NCBI RefSeq assembly: GCF_003464085.1
Contig: NZ_QSDR01000029.1
Span: 1 to 56,272 of the forward strand
Length of the DNA: 56,272 nucleotides
Reading direction: 5' to 3'
Origin: Clostridium sp. AM58-1XD
GTDB lineage: Bacteria; Bacillota; Clostridia; Lachnospirales; Lachnospiraceae
How positions within the stretch are numbered: position 1 is the stretch's first letter; every line of letters begins with the position of its first letter. A program made the position numbers and the translations under genes. The notes under the pieces are model-generated. The model did no database searches, had not been told where the DNA came from, and saw nothing but the letters and a program-made list of their open reading frames with translations. Positions 1 to 7,464 of this stretch are shown one piece after another.

Positions 1-1
1 A

Positions 2-186
2 TTGTATGCGCAGAGAAAAGAGACCATCGAAAGACTCTTTGGAACAGCTAAGGAGAATCATGGTTTTCGATATACACAGATGTATGGGAAAGCACGGATG
101 GAAATGAGGCCGGGTTGACTTTTGCGTGCATGAATCTGAAGAAGCTGGCCAGAATGCAGCAAAGATATAAGCTGTGTGAGGCATAA
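2..186 (+). pseudogene. IS1182-type transposase, 3' remnant
   Basis: The window opens inside a coding frame reading ETIERLFGTAKENHG followed by RYTQMYGKARMEMRPG, which resembles the C-terminal part of DDE transposases of the IS1182 group. That frame stops at 116-118. The expected continuation (LTFACMNLKKLARM) is in another frame from 115 to the stop at 184-186, so a one-base frameshift lies near 110-115. The 5' part lies outside the window. It is probably a decayed or frameshifted insertion sequence. The family call rests on these C-terminal motifs only. Confidence 0.65.
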
Positions 187-245
187 GAACCCGGTAACGC
201 TTGTTTGTGTGCAAAAAATGATATGAATTATGTAGAAAACAGTGC

Positions 246-313
246 CAGGACGAATGTCCTGACACCGCTTTGTCTACAGTCTGAGTGCTGCATTATGCAG
301 CACTCTCTTTTTT
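246..313 (+). terminator. Hairpins at the IS 3' end with terminator
   Basis: Two hairpins follow the transposase remnant. The first is CAGGAC/GTCCTG at 246-261 with a 4-base loop. The second is a perfect 10-bp stem (GAGTGCTGCA at 283-292, TGCAGCACTC at 296-305) with a 3-base loop, followed by TCTTTTTT at 306-313. The second has the form of an intrinsic terminator and probably marks the right end of the insertion sequence. Confidence 0.7.
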
Positions 314-555
314 GTGGGTGACAGCCTGCTGAACACGGAGAAGCTTTTAGAATCCTGAAGAAATGGGATTATACAGAATACAGATGCGGATCATATCCAC
401 ATGCTGATAATGACAACTTGGAAAAAATTGGTATAGAATGTTATTGCCAGTATATGACTGTGGCAGTTGAGCAGAAAGCAGACCTGAAATGATCCTGAAA
501 CGACGTAAAACGCCTTTGGATGGACATGATTTGGGAGAAACAGGAGAGAAAAGAC
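314..555. other. Gap with no recognisable gene
   Basis: About 240 bases between the insertion-sequence remnant and the recombinase. All frames are short or interrupted. One short stretch (DADHIHMLI) recalls IS200-type transposases but is far too short to call. An AGGAG at 543-547 serves the recombinase start at 556. I see nothing else here. Confidence 0.4.
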
Positions 556-1402
556 ATGGCACTTACATTATTTACAAATGAACAGGTAGAAGATTTCAGA
601 CAGTATTTAATTAATGAGGAGAGGGCGGAATTAACGGTTGAAAAGTACTTACGGGATATCCGGGAGTTCCATATGCATTTGTCCTGCAATACAGAAGTGA
701 CAAAAGAGAAGGTGGTTGCTTATAAAAAGAGTTTATACGAAAAGTATAAAGCAACAAGTGCCAACAGTATGCTTGTAGCATTAAATCAATACTTTGCCTT
801 TTTAAATCGTGCTGATTTAAAGGTTAAGCTCTTTAAAGTCCAGTCAAACTTATTTCGTGAAAGAAATAAAGAGTTGACGGTAAAGGAATATAAAAAATTA
901 GTACAGACGGCAGAAAAACGCAAAAATAAGCGCCTGAGCTATTGATTCAGACGATTTGCAGCACGGGAATCCGAGTGAGTGAACATAAGTATGTTACGGT
1001 GGATTCAATCAGAACCGGAAAAATTCGAATTATAAATAAAGGAAAAGAGAGGGTGGTGCTTCTGACGAAAGATTTGATAAAAGGATTGAAGCTCTATTGT
1101 AAAAGCATGGGCATTACTTCCGGTCCGATATTTATAACCAGAAATGGAAGCCCGGTCAACCGCTCCAATATATGGGCAGAAATGAAGTCGCTCTGCGAAG
1201 CTGCAGGCGTGGAACCGAATAAGGTATTTCCACATAATCTGCGCCATTTATTTGCGTTGACCTATTACCGGGTTGAAAAAGATATTGTACGACTGGCAGA
1301 TATTCTGGGACATGCCAGTATTGAAACAACAAGAATATATACGTTAACCACGCTGAGGACTGTATTCACACACTCTCACGCCTAAATCTGCTTTTGATCT
1401 GA
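556..1402 (+). pseudogene. Tyrosine recombinase (integrase), frameshifted
   Basis: A site-specific recombinase of the phage-integrase family, about 280 residues if the frames are joined. The N-terminal core-binding (SAM-like) domain starts at ATG 556 behind AGGAG and runs to a stop at 943-945. The catalytic domain continues in another frame from about 940 with the family residues in order: the arginine in STGIRVSEH, HNLRH, and LGHASIETTRIY with the tyrosine. A second shift near 1350 moves the true C-terminus (AEDCIHTLSRLN) into a third frame ending at 1402. The gene ends 2 bases before a 21-bp inverted repeat at 1404, so it is the natural candidate to invert the adjacent segment. Either it is dead, or the two single-base shifts are sequencing indels. 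The family call is firm and activity is open. Confidence 0.8.
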
Positions 1403-1403
1403 C

Positions 1404-1636
1404 ACAACATAATCTGTATTATGTGATGTGCTGATCATAAAGATACAGCATTTTATAGTTACTGTTTATCATAGATCAGTATTTAAAATTTTTTTTAATT
1501 ACCTTGATTATCATATTTTTTAATAGTCCGCTCTTTAAATACCATATCTTTTCGTATATTTACGGATCAAATCATACGAGTTATTGTTGAAATTCCCACT
1601 TAAATCATTATTACGACATAATACAGATTATGTTGT
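1404..1636. repeat. Putative invertible switch with 21-bp inverted repeats
   Basis: Positions 1404-1424 and 1616-1636 are perfect 21-bp inverted copies of each other. Each is internally near-palindromic (ACATAAT-CTGT-ATTATGT). They bracket 191 bases of AT-rich DNA that holds no gene. The left copy begins two bases after the tyrosine recombinase and the right copy ends 15 bases before the c-di-GMP riboswitch. This layout matches known phase-variable promoter switches such as the one in front of cwpV in Clostridioides difficile, which also uses repeats of about 21 bp. I infer that inversion connects or disconnects a promoter with the downstream surface operon. No inversion is visible in one assembly. 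Confidence 0.75.
1452..1570 (-). promoter_or_regulatory. Candidate promoters inside the switch, minus strand
   Basis: Two promoter-like pairs lie on the minus strand inside the inverted-repeat segment. One is TTGATC (1565-1570 complement) with an 18-base spacer and TATGGT (1541-1546 complement). The other is CTGATC (1474-1479 complement) with a 16-base spacer and TATAAA (1452-1457 complement). I find no comparable pair on the plus strand of the segment. If either is the operon promoter, the present orientation points away from the operon (OFF). The matches are modest. Confidence 0.35.
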
Positions 1637-1650
1637 AAACAACGGAATAA

Positions 1651-1731
1651 ATTTGGCAAATCTATTAAAAGATAGAGACGCAAAGCTACAGGGGCTTCTC
1701 CTCCAAATGGAGGAATGCCAGCCAGCCGCAT
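1651..1731 (+). ncRNA. Cyclic di-GMP-I (GEMM-I) riboswitch aptamer
   Basis: The segment carries the hallmarks of the GEMM-I aptamer. A GGCAAA opening precedes a short stem TCTAT/ATAGA closed by an A-rich loop (1661-1676). The signature GAGACGCAAAGC follows at 1675-1686, then CAGGGGC. A second stem (TCCTCC 1699-1704, GGAGGA 1709-1714) follows, and the conserved 3' part ATGCCAGCCAG at 1716-1726 closes the basal GGC/GCC helix. It stands 160 bases upstream of the first gene of the SipW/camelysin operon. Members of this class bind c-di-GMP and control biofilm, motility and surface genes. Confidence 0.85.
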
Positions 1732-1777
1732 TTTTTTGCTGGCATTGAGGTTGTGAACGCAGATGCCAGTTTTGTTT
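1714..1777 (+). terminator. Riboswitch expression platform (terminator/antiterminator)
   Basis: Two mutually exclusive pairings are visible. AATGCCAGC (1714-1722), part of the aptamer 3' side, is a perfect 9-base complement of GCTGGCATT (1738-1746). CTGGCAT (1739-1745) can instead pair with ATGCCAG (1763-1769), and that hairpin is followed by TTTTGTTT (1770-1777). Folding of the aptamer with c-di-GMP should sequester 1714-1722 and let the terminator form, giving an OFF switch. The sequence shows the pairings. The polarity is inferred. Confidence 0.6.
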
Positions 1778-1894
1778 GCCCTGTACGCGACATGGGAGAC
1801 GGCTGAGGAAAAATTCCGTAATCAGTGAAAGACACTGAGATATGAAGCTGGTGATGTGCTTCTCCTTACTATTATGAGAAAGCGTGGTACGAAT

Positions 1895-2243
1895 ATGGAA
1901 CAGAGTGCATTGCTGAAACAGATTGCAAAACAGTCTGGATATGAGATCGATATTGTGGAAAGGGTATATTGTGCGTTGATATCAGTTATGAGTGATGCCA
2001 TGGGAAAAGGAGAAAAGGTTGTGTGTATGCCTGAATGGGGCCGCTTTATCCTAAGCTTAGGGATAATACAGGACGAAATGAAAATTCTCCCCGGAGTATG
2101 AAGAAGCCCCACTATTATATTCAGTTTAAGCCGAGCAGCAGCTTGAAGAGGCAATGTTTTCGGCAGAGGATGCGACGAAATTACAAGATTTCGAAACGCA
2201 TGCTATTTTGCAGTATCAGGAGGACAGGAACGATGAATCATAA
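1895..2243 (+). pseudogene. HU-family DNA-binding protein, frameshifted
   Basis: Joined over three frames this encodes about 115 residues resembling HU/IHF proteins. An N-terminal helical part (ALLKQIAKQSGYEIDIVERV, then KGEKVV) leads to the beta-arm region (YPKLRDNTGRN, HYYIQFKPSSSL) and an acidic C-terminus (LEEAMFSAEDATKLQDFE) ending with TAA at 2241-2243. The frame changes near 2045 and near 2140. The last frame overlaps the sipW start by 11 bases, which suggests translational coupling in the intact gene. As first gene behind the riboswitch it may have been an operon regulator or nucleoid protein. It may be a true pseudogene or carry assembly indels. Confidence 0.6.
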
Positions 2244-2874
2244 AAGAAAACGAACGTATCCGTCTGTTGCCGGTATTGTGATGTGCATCCTCTTTATTCC
2301 TATTATCGTAGTAAATACCATATTGATTGTCAGTACATATACAAGGCCGGATGAAATGCCCGGAGTATTTGGAATAAAACCTGCCATCGTGCTTTCAGGA
2401 TCTATGGAACCTGTAATTAAGACAGGGGATTTGATCTTTATTCATAAAACAGATACGGAGAATCTGAAGGAGGGTGACGTGATTTGCTATCTCACGTCAG
2501 GAAAGGCGGTTACTCACCGCATATCCGGTATTACGGCAGGCGAAGATGGGACGCCGCGGTTTATTACAAAGGGCGACGCGAATAATACGGAAGACCGCCT
2601 GCCTGTTACTGCAGGTCAGATTGAAGGAATCTGGAAAGAAGGAAGAATCGCTGGACTCGGCAATATCATTTTGTTTATGCAGTCCTCAAAAGGGATGATT
2701 ATTTTCATTATATGTCCGCTGCTGCTCTTTATTTTGGGGGATATCGTAAGGCGATGGAAGCTGGATCGGGCAGAAAACTCCAGGGTGGCGGAGCTGGAGG
2801 CGGAACTTGCGGAACTGAAAGCGGCCGGCCATGATGAAAAGGCCGAATACTCGCAGGAAGCGAACAACATATGA
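2233..2874 (+). CDS. sipW: SipW-type signal peptidase I (first copy)
   Basis: A 213-residue membrane signal peptidase of the S26B (ER/SipW-like) type. The start at ATG 2233 has AGGAGG at 2218-2223; the open frame extends upstream but that part belongs to the HU gene. An N-terminal membrane segment (about residues 12-34) precedes the catalytic serine in LSGSMEPVIKTGDLI. The second catalytic residue is the histidine in KAVTHRI rather than the lysine of ordinary bacterial enzymes. A C-terminal membrane segment leads into a short charged coiled coil (RVAELEAELAELKAA). SipW enzymes process TasA/camelysin-type fibre proteins outside the membrane. Such a substrate follows directly at 2985. Confidence 0.9.
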   Translation: MNHKRKRTYPSVAGIVMCILFIPIIVVNTILIVSTYTRPDEMPGVFGIKPAIVLSGSMEPVIKTGDLIFIHKTDTENLKEGDVICYLTSGKAVTHRISGITAGEDGTPRFITKGDANNTEDRLPVTAGQIEGIWKEGRIAGLGNIILFMQSSKGMIIFIICPLLLFILGDIVRRWKLDRAENSRVAELEAELAELKAAGHDEKAEYSQEANNI

Positions 2875-2984
2875 AGCTACAGCTTGTTTCCGGGGGGCAC
2901 AGAGCGGAAGAAGCTGACGCAATAAACAGGGAGTAAACCTGGGTAAAGAATTTGAGATTATTAAGAAAGTGAGGGAAATTACAT

Positions 2985-3569
2985 ATGAAAGGAAAATCTT
3001 ATGCAGCCCGTCTTGGGGGCCTGGCGCTGGCGCTGACATTCATAACGACCTGTCTGATGGGCGGAACGCTGGCCAGATACACCACGGAGGTTACGGGAAC
3101 AGGATCTGCTACGGTGGCGAAATGGAGCTTTAAAGCGAACGAACAGACAGCGACTTTTACGGATATTGATCTTGCCAGTACGGCGTATACGAATATAGAT
3201 AAGGCTGGAGGTAATAAAATAGCTCCCGGTACAGATGGAAGTTTTTATATTGAGATTGATGGCTCAGGAAGCGAAGTGGCTATTGATTATACAATCGCTT
3301 TTTCTGAATTATCTAACAAACCGGCGAATTTAAAGTTCTATTCAGATTCTGGATACAGTACTGAAATAGCAGATTTGACAGCATATCAAGACCTGAAGGG
3401 CGAAATTGCCGTAGATGATCTTGCAACACCAGTTAAAAAGATGATTTACTGGAAATGGGATTATGGAACTGCTGTTAAAGACGTCGGACCTGAATCAGGC
3501 AAGGAAAAAATGACATTCACGATTACAGTAACAGGTACACAGAAGGAACCGGCAAGACCGGCAACGTAA
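2985..3569 (+). CDS. Camelysin/TasA-like SipW-dependent surface protein 1
   Basis: A 194-residue exported protein. The start at 2985 has GAGGG about 9 bases upstream. A signal peptide with a hydrophobic core (LALALTFITTCLMGGTLA) is followed by the ARYTTEVTGTGSATVAKW region that typifies SipW-dependent proteins of Clostridia. The rest is predicted beta-rich and threonine/aspartate-rich with no catalytic motif. By family, it should be processed by SipW and assemble into extracellular fibres or coat the wall. It sits 110 bases after sipW, and a long hairpin follows it, which could limit downstream transcription and make this the most abundant product. Confidence 0.8.
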   Translation: MKGKSYAARLGGLALALTFITTCLMGGTLARYTTEVTGTGSATVAKWSFKANEQTATFTDIDLASTAYTNIDKAGGNKIAPGTDGSFYIEIDGSGSEVAIDYTIAFSELSNKPANLKFYSDSGYSTEIADLTAYQDLKGEIAVDDLATPVKKMIYWKWDYGTAVKDVGPESGKEKMTFTITVTGTQKEPARPAT

Positions 3570-3602
3570 CATTATAACTTTCCGCTCCCTGTGCCAGAGC
3601 GG

Positions 3603-3668
3603 CCTGTAGGTTTTCAGCCTACAGGAAAGGGAACCGCAAGAAGAAAAGGTTCTTTTTCCTGCAGGCTG
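3603..3668 (+). promoter_or_regulatory. Long intercistronic hairpin (possible attenuator)
   Basis: Positions 3615-3635 and 3648-3668 form a 21-base stem with one A/C mismatch and two G.U pairs around a 12-base loop. An alternative 8-bp hairpin (CCTGTAGG/CCTACAGG, 3603-3625) overlaps its left arm. A T-run lies inside the right arm after GGTTC, so a partial terminator (GAACC/GGTTC plus TTTTT) can also form. It lies between a probable major fibre subunit and the next gene, where partial termination or mRNA-end protection would set their ratio. Confidence 0.55.
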
Positions 3669-3708
3669 AAAATTCTGTGCGTTATAAAGCAAAAGGAGGA
3701 TATCATCC

Positions 3709-5073
3709 ATGCCACAGAAACGCAGATACATACCTTTCCATAGATCAAAAGAAGACAGAGAAGAAAGACGGAGGAGATTCCGCCTTTTCCTCTTGCTGCT
3801 GTTTGTGCTTGTATTTATTACATCCTGCGTGGCAGGGCTTGTTCTGAACAAACATGCAGAGCGGCAGGTTCCAGAGCAGATCGTCGATTCTATTTTGCTA
3901 ACGCCTGAAAAAGCAGAGAAGGCTGCCAGAACCAGAGTGCATTTTACCGGCCGTGTCATTTATTCCAATGGTTTGCCTGCGGCAGGGAGGATGATAGAAC
4001 TGCACAGCAATCCGATGATCACGGTCACAGACTCAGACGGCCGTTTCCTGTTTCCGAACGTCCCCATTGGAGAACATGAAATTTTGATTCTTGAAGAGGA
4101 TGGTTCGACAGCCGCGCAGCGTAAAATTGCAATATCGCAAAAAGATGTGGAGGATGGTATTACAATTTCCCATCAGGATACGGGAGATTACGATATTACG
4201 GTTGCAGTTGATATCAGGGTGCTGGAAATCGTGGTTGAATTAAGCGACAATCAGCTGACAATTGTAGAGGGAAATCAAACATACGCAAGTGAAGAAGGGT
4301 GGATTTCGACTCCTTTTGGCCGCGTTTCTGTATCAGAAGGAGTGGTAGTAACGCCTGAAGGTAATATCCATCTGCAGGATGGCACCATCGTAATTCCAGG
4401 AAGCGGAAAAGACGGAACCGCAGCAGTAATATTGCCAGATGATACAGTCATTTATCCGGAAAAAGAAATGGTTGCAAAAGATTATACGATTCAGCCGGAC
4501 GGAACGGTAACGTTACCAGACGGTACAAAAATTCAGCCGGACGGAGCTGTTGCAGCCCCGGACGGAAATCTGCATATACCAGGTGAGAGCGGTATCGTCG
4601 CTGACGGAAAAGATATTTATCCAATAGGAGGGACAAAAGAAGAAAGTAACAGGCCGGGTTCGCCGGAAGAGGATGAATCACAGTCTTCTGTAAGCGATAC
4701 CCCTGCGGGTAATAGGGAAGCCGGCGGTACAGCGGCACAGCCTGGCCACAGCGCTTCTGAAGACCATAATAGTTCTGTGCCGCCTGAAGTTACGGATGAT
4801 ACACAATCCCCAAGCTATGGAAATGGGCCGTCGCAGCCGGACGGCAGTATAAAAAACGAGAGTGGAAGCAGCCATGATGGCGGCGGCGCTCACGGAGGCG
4901 GCAGCAGCGGAGGCAATAACAGGCCCGGAACAGAAACGGAGACAGAAACGGAAACGGAGACAGAAACGGAGACAGAAACGGAAACGGAGACAGAAACAGA
5001 GACGGAAACAGAAACGGAGTCGGAGACAGAAACAGAGACAGAAACGGAAAGTGATACAGATAACGGTAACTAA
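3709..5073 (+). CDS. Membrane-anchored repeat protein with Thr-Glu tail
   Basis: A 454-residue reading frame with AAAGGAGG at 3691-3698. A basic cytoplasmic N-terminus (about 1-24) and one membrane segment (about 25-47) put the rest outside. Residues about 75-127 resemble a carboxypeptidase-regulatory/SdrB-type beta domain (HFTGRVIYSNGLPAAGRMIE to PNVPIGEHEILI). Then come short repeats around PDGT (IQPDGTVTLPDG, IQPDGAVAAPDG), a Ser/Gly/Pro-rich linker and a run of about 18 Thr-Glu units. The frame ends DTDNGN, and a frameshift near 5066 probably separates it from its true C-terminal domain at 5070-5519. Role unknown. Its place between SipW genes suggests an anchor or minor fibre component. 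Confidence 0.65.
   Translation: MPQKRRYIPFHRSKEDREERRRRFRLFLLLLFVLVFITSCVAGLVLNKHAERQVPEQIVDSILLTPEKAEKAARTRVHFTGRVIYSNGLPAAGRMIELHSNPMITVTDSDGRFLFPNVPIGEHEILILEEDGSTAAQRKIAISQKDVEDGITISHQDTGDYDITVAVDIRVLEIVVELSDNQLTIVEGNQTYASEEGWISTPFGRVSVSEGVVVTPEGNIHLQDGTIVIPGSGKDGTAAVILPDDTVIYPEKEMVAKDYTIQPDGTVTLPDGTKIQPDGAVAAPDGNLHIPGESGIVADGKDIYPIGGTKEESNRPGSPEEDESQSSVSDTPAGNREAGGTAAQPGHSASEDHNSSVPPEVTDDTQSPSYGNGPSQPDGSIKNESGSSHDGGGAHGGGSSGGNNRPGTETETETETETETETETETETETETETETESETETETETESDTDNGN
4930..5049 (+). repeat. GARACV hexanucleotide microsatellite
   Basis: About 20 tandem near-identical hexamers (mix of ACAGAA, ACGGAG, ACGGAA, ACAGAG) encode the Thr-Glu stalk, broken only by a Ser-Glu. Slippage here would add or remove two residues at a time without changing frame. 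The frameshift to the downstream domain lies just after it. Confidence 0.85.
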
Positions 5074-5519
5074 ACGTTAGCGGACAGATCGGAGACAGCG
5101 ATGAATTTATGTCCTGGACGCAGCATAGCGATATTGATTTGTTTTACAATCGTACGGACGGATTGGGAGATAACATATTGCCTGGAGCCAGTGGTTTTTA
5201 CTGTTTTGAACTGACAAACAGCCGTAAAAAGGACTTGGATGTCACAGTGACTCTTTCGGAAGGAGATATTCACATACCGCTTGTTGTTACGCTGACGCCG
5301 ATATCCTCCGGCGGTAAGAAAATTACGAAAAAGGCAGTAACAAGTACGATGTCGGAAGGAAAGCTTACGGTTCAAAGTAAAATTGGCGCAAACAGTTCTG
5401 CCTTTTATCAGCTGGACTGGAACTGGCCTTTTGAGGGAACGGATGCGCAGTCTACTGCAGCAGGAGAGAAGGGCGGCACATATACGGTCCATGTTCAGAT
5501 TTATGCTGAGGAGAACTGA
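5070..5519 (+). CDS. C-terminal domain of the Thr-Glu repeat protein
   Basis: The frame is open from 5070 with no good start; the first ATG is 5109 and lacks a ribosome site. It reads NVSGQIGDSDEFMSWTQHSD, then DLFYNRTDG and NILPGASGFYCFELTNSRKK, a beta-sandwich-like domain ending YTVHVQIYAEEN. No signal peptide is present. The junction with the DTDNGN end of the preceding frame is a one-base shift near 5066, so this is most simply the C-terminal domain of that protein. It ends 7 bases before the second sipW, and GAGGAG at 5508-5513 within it serves that gene. Confidence 0.6.
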   Translation, partial: LNVSGQIGDSDEFMSWTQHSDIDLFYNRTDGLGDNILPGASGFYCFELTNSRKKDLDVTVTLSEGDIHIPLVVTLTPISSGGKKITKKAVTSTMSEGKLTVQSKIGANSSAFYQLDWNWPFEGTDAQSTAAGEKGGTYTVHVQIYAEEN

Positions 5520-5526
5520 CCTGACT

Positions 5527-6039
5527 ATGAAAATGTTAAAAAGTTTATTGAAATATGTGTTATATGCTGTTGTTTTAGCCGTTTTATTTATTGATATATG
5601 GCGGATGGTATCGCGGTTTTTATTCAATAATGAGCTTCCGTTCCTTTTTGGATACTCCCATGTTACCGTACTTTCGGGAAGTATGGAACCGGCTTTTTCG
5701 ACAGGAGACCTGTTGATTATTCACCGTGAAAATGAATACCGGACAGGAGATGTCATCACCTTTTGGGAAAGCGGGAATCTGGTCACTCATCGTATAATAG
5801 AAAAGAAGCCGGACGGAGATGAAGTCATCACAAAAGGCGATTTTAATAACGTACCGGATAACAGTCCGGTGGGGATCACTCAGATAGCCGGCCGCGTGGT
5901 ATGGGTTATTTCCGGACTTGGGAAATTTATCCTTTTTATACGAACGCCTTTTGGCCTCCTGCTGGTTATGGCAGCCGGGGCTATGGCACTATTTTTACCG
6001 GATTGGATCAGTAATTTAAAAGACCAGGAAGGGCGGTAA
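5527..6039 (+). CDS. SipW-type signal peptidase I (second copy)
   Basis: A 170-residue signal peptidase, again S26B type. The start at ATG 5527 follows GAGGAG at 5508-5513 with a longish spacing; ATG 5533 is an alternative. A membrane segment (about residues 8-24) is followed by the serine in VLSGSMEPAFSTGDLLIIH and the histidine in NLVTHRII. ITKGDFNNVPD and a C-terminal membrane segment complete the fold. A second peptidase in one operon, next to two further camelysin-like genes, suggests substrate specialisation between the two copies. Confidence 0.88.
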   Translation: MKMLKSLLKYVLYAVVLAVLFIDIWRMVSRFLFNNELPFLFGYSHVTVLSGSMEPAFSTGDLLIIHRENEYRTGDVITFWESGNLVTHRIIEKKPDGDEVITKGDFNNVPDNSPVGITQIAGRVVWVISGLGKFILFIRTPFGLLLVMAAGAMALFLPDWISNLKDQEGR

Positions 6040-6102
6040 CGGCTCGAAAGCGGAATATTTTGTTGTCATATGCTATTTTATTGGAAGGAGGAGACGGTCA
6101 AA

Positions 6103-6666
6103 ATGAAAAAACATCTGACAAAAACCAGAATGGCATGTTATATTTTACTGCTCGGCACGTTCTGTCTGCTGCTTCCTGTTACATATGCCCGGTACGCAGC
6201 TCAGGTTAAGGGAGAGGCTGCCGCAAGTATAGCCGCATGGGGATCCGACAGCAGCGATTTTACGATTGACGTTAGCGGACTATATCCCGGTAAAACACAG
6301 GACTATCAGTTCGCCGTAACAAATAAAAAGGGAGACAGGGTCAGCGAGGTTAGCCAGAAGTATTCGATTACGGTAGACACGACAGGTAACCTACCCCTGA
6401 AATTCCAGATAGATGCAGGTTCCGGACTGCCGTCGGGCAGCCTGGTCAATACGGGGGAGCTGGCGGTTACGGCAGGAAAGGCCCGGACAGAGGGAGGATT
6501 TCTGCCCCATTCATCAGAAACTGTCCACAATTACGTATTAAAAGTCTCATGGCCGGAAGGAAATGATAATAACAGTTCAGATTATGCGGATGAGATCGAT
6601 TTGGTCACTGTGACTGTGAATGCGGAACAGGCAGAGCCGGAAGAGCCGGCAAAGCCGGCCGGATAA
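6103..6666 (+). CDS. Camelysin/TasA-like SipW-dependent protein 2
   Basis: An exported protein of about 187 residues. I chose ATG 6103 because AAGGAGGAGA lies 8-15 bases upstream; the frame is open from 6070. The signal peptide (CYILLLGTFCLLLPVTYA) is followed by RYAAQVKGEAAASIAAW, the same post-signal pattern as protein 1. The mature part is beta-rich with a conserved GLYPGKTQDYQFAVTN segment and a Glu/Pro/Ala-rich end (EPEEPAKPAG). It probably forms part of the same fibre or coat. Confidence 0.72.
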   Translation: MKKHLTKTRMACYILLLGTFCLLLPVTYARYAAQVKGEAAASIAAWGSDSSDFTIDVSGLYPGKTQDYQFAVTNKKGDRVSEVSQKYSITVDTTGNLPLKFQIDAGSGLPSGSLVNTGELAVTAGKARTEGGFLPHSSETVHNYVLKVSWPEGNDNNSSDYADEIDLVTVTVNAEQAEPEEPAKPAG

Positions 6667-6684
6667 AATATGGAGGCAGATAAC

Positions 6685-7416
6685 ATGGGAGCAAATAGAA
6701 ACAGACGTAAAAAGACTGTTATTGCAGTCAGTCTTTCAATAATCATTCTGCTTTCTTTCGCAGGTGTGACCGCGGCTCGCTATATGATGGAAAAATATCA
6801 AAGCGGAATTATGGCGGCACAGGAATTTTACTTTACAAGTGATCTTTTAAAGGAAGAAAATGAAAAAGCAGAGTATTATATAGATCCACAGAAAGGAACT
6901 TTTACGGTTAATTTATATAATTATGCCGATTCAATCAGAACAACGCCGGAAAATATAAAGTATCAAATCACTGTGAGCGGCGGAACCGCGGCCACAGACA
7001 GTGGCGCGGGTACGCTGGCAGGAAATGTGCAGAGCAAAGCGAAGATTACAGTTTCGTCTACAGGGGATACCGTAACGGTTACGGCAATATCGGAGGCACC
7101 TTATAACAAAACGCTGACTGCAACTTTTATAAAGGGGCGGGGCAATCAGTATGAGATTAAGGATGAGAAAGACAGTTTGGCGGCCGTGCTGGTTCTGACC
7201 TGTGCTGATTCGGAAAAAGATATAAAAATCACATTGCCGGATGGAGTGATTCCGGATGCGGCAAATGACCAGGCTAAGGCATATAAAGGCAATATATGTA
7301 CCTATCATTCTCAGGGACAGGGCGTATATTCCCTTGTTCTTTTGAAAACAGACTCTTCGATCACGCTTTCAGGAAGCGGTTCATTTGCAGACAGTCTTGA
7401 AATCAGCAGGAATTAG
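6685..7416 (+). CDS. SipW-dependent-type exported protein 3
   Basis: About 243 residues from ATG 6685, chosen because GGAGG at 6672-6676 is 8 bases upstream. A basic N-terminus and hydrophobic core (VIAVSLSIIILLSFAGVTAA) precede RYMMEKYQSGIMAAQEFYFT, a variant of the SipW-dependent pattern. The mature part is Thr/Ser-rich with predicted beta strands and no catalytic motif. It is the third probable substrate of the operon and directly precedes the giant adhesin. It could be a fibre tip or adaptor. Confidence 0.65.
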   Translation: MGANRNRRKKTVIAVSLSIIILLSFAGVTAARYMMEKYQSGIMAAQEFYFTSDLLKEENEKAEYYIDPQKGTFTVNLYNYADSIRTTPENIKYQITVSGGTAATDSGAGTLAGNVQSKAKITVSSTGDTVTVTAISEAPYNKTLTATFIKGRGNQYEIKDEKDSLAAVLVLTCADSEKDIKITLPDGVIPDAANDQAKAYKGNICTYHSQGQGVYSLVLLKTDSSITLSGSGSFADSLEISRN

Positions 7417-7464
7417 AACGATGAAAACGGCGGACCCGCCGTACAGGAAGTCGGGGGAATTGTT

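Noticed and set aside
347..689. Minus-strand reading frames of 71 and 82 codons and a DADHIHMLI stretch recalling IS200 transposase
   Set aside because: No ribosome sites, overlap with the recombinase start, and the IS200-like similarity is under 10 residues.
4862..5080. Reading frame of Arg/Gln/Lys repeats
   Set aside because: It is the shifted reading of the Thr-Glu hexanucleotide repeat and has no ribosome site.
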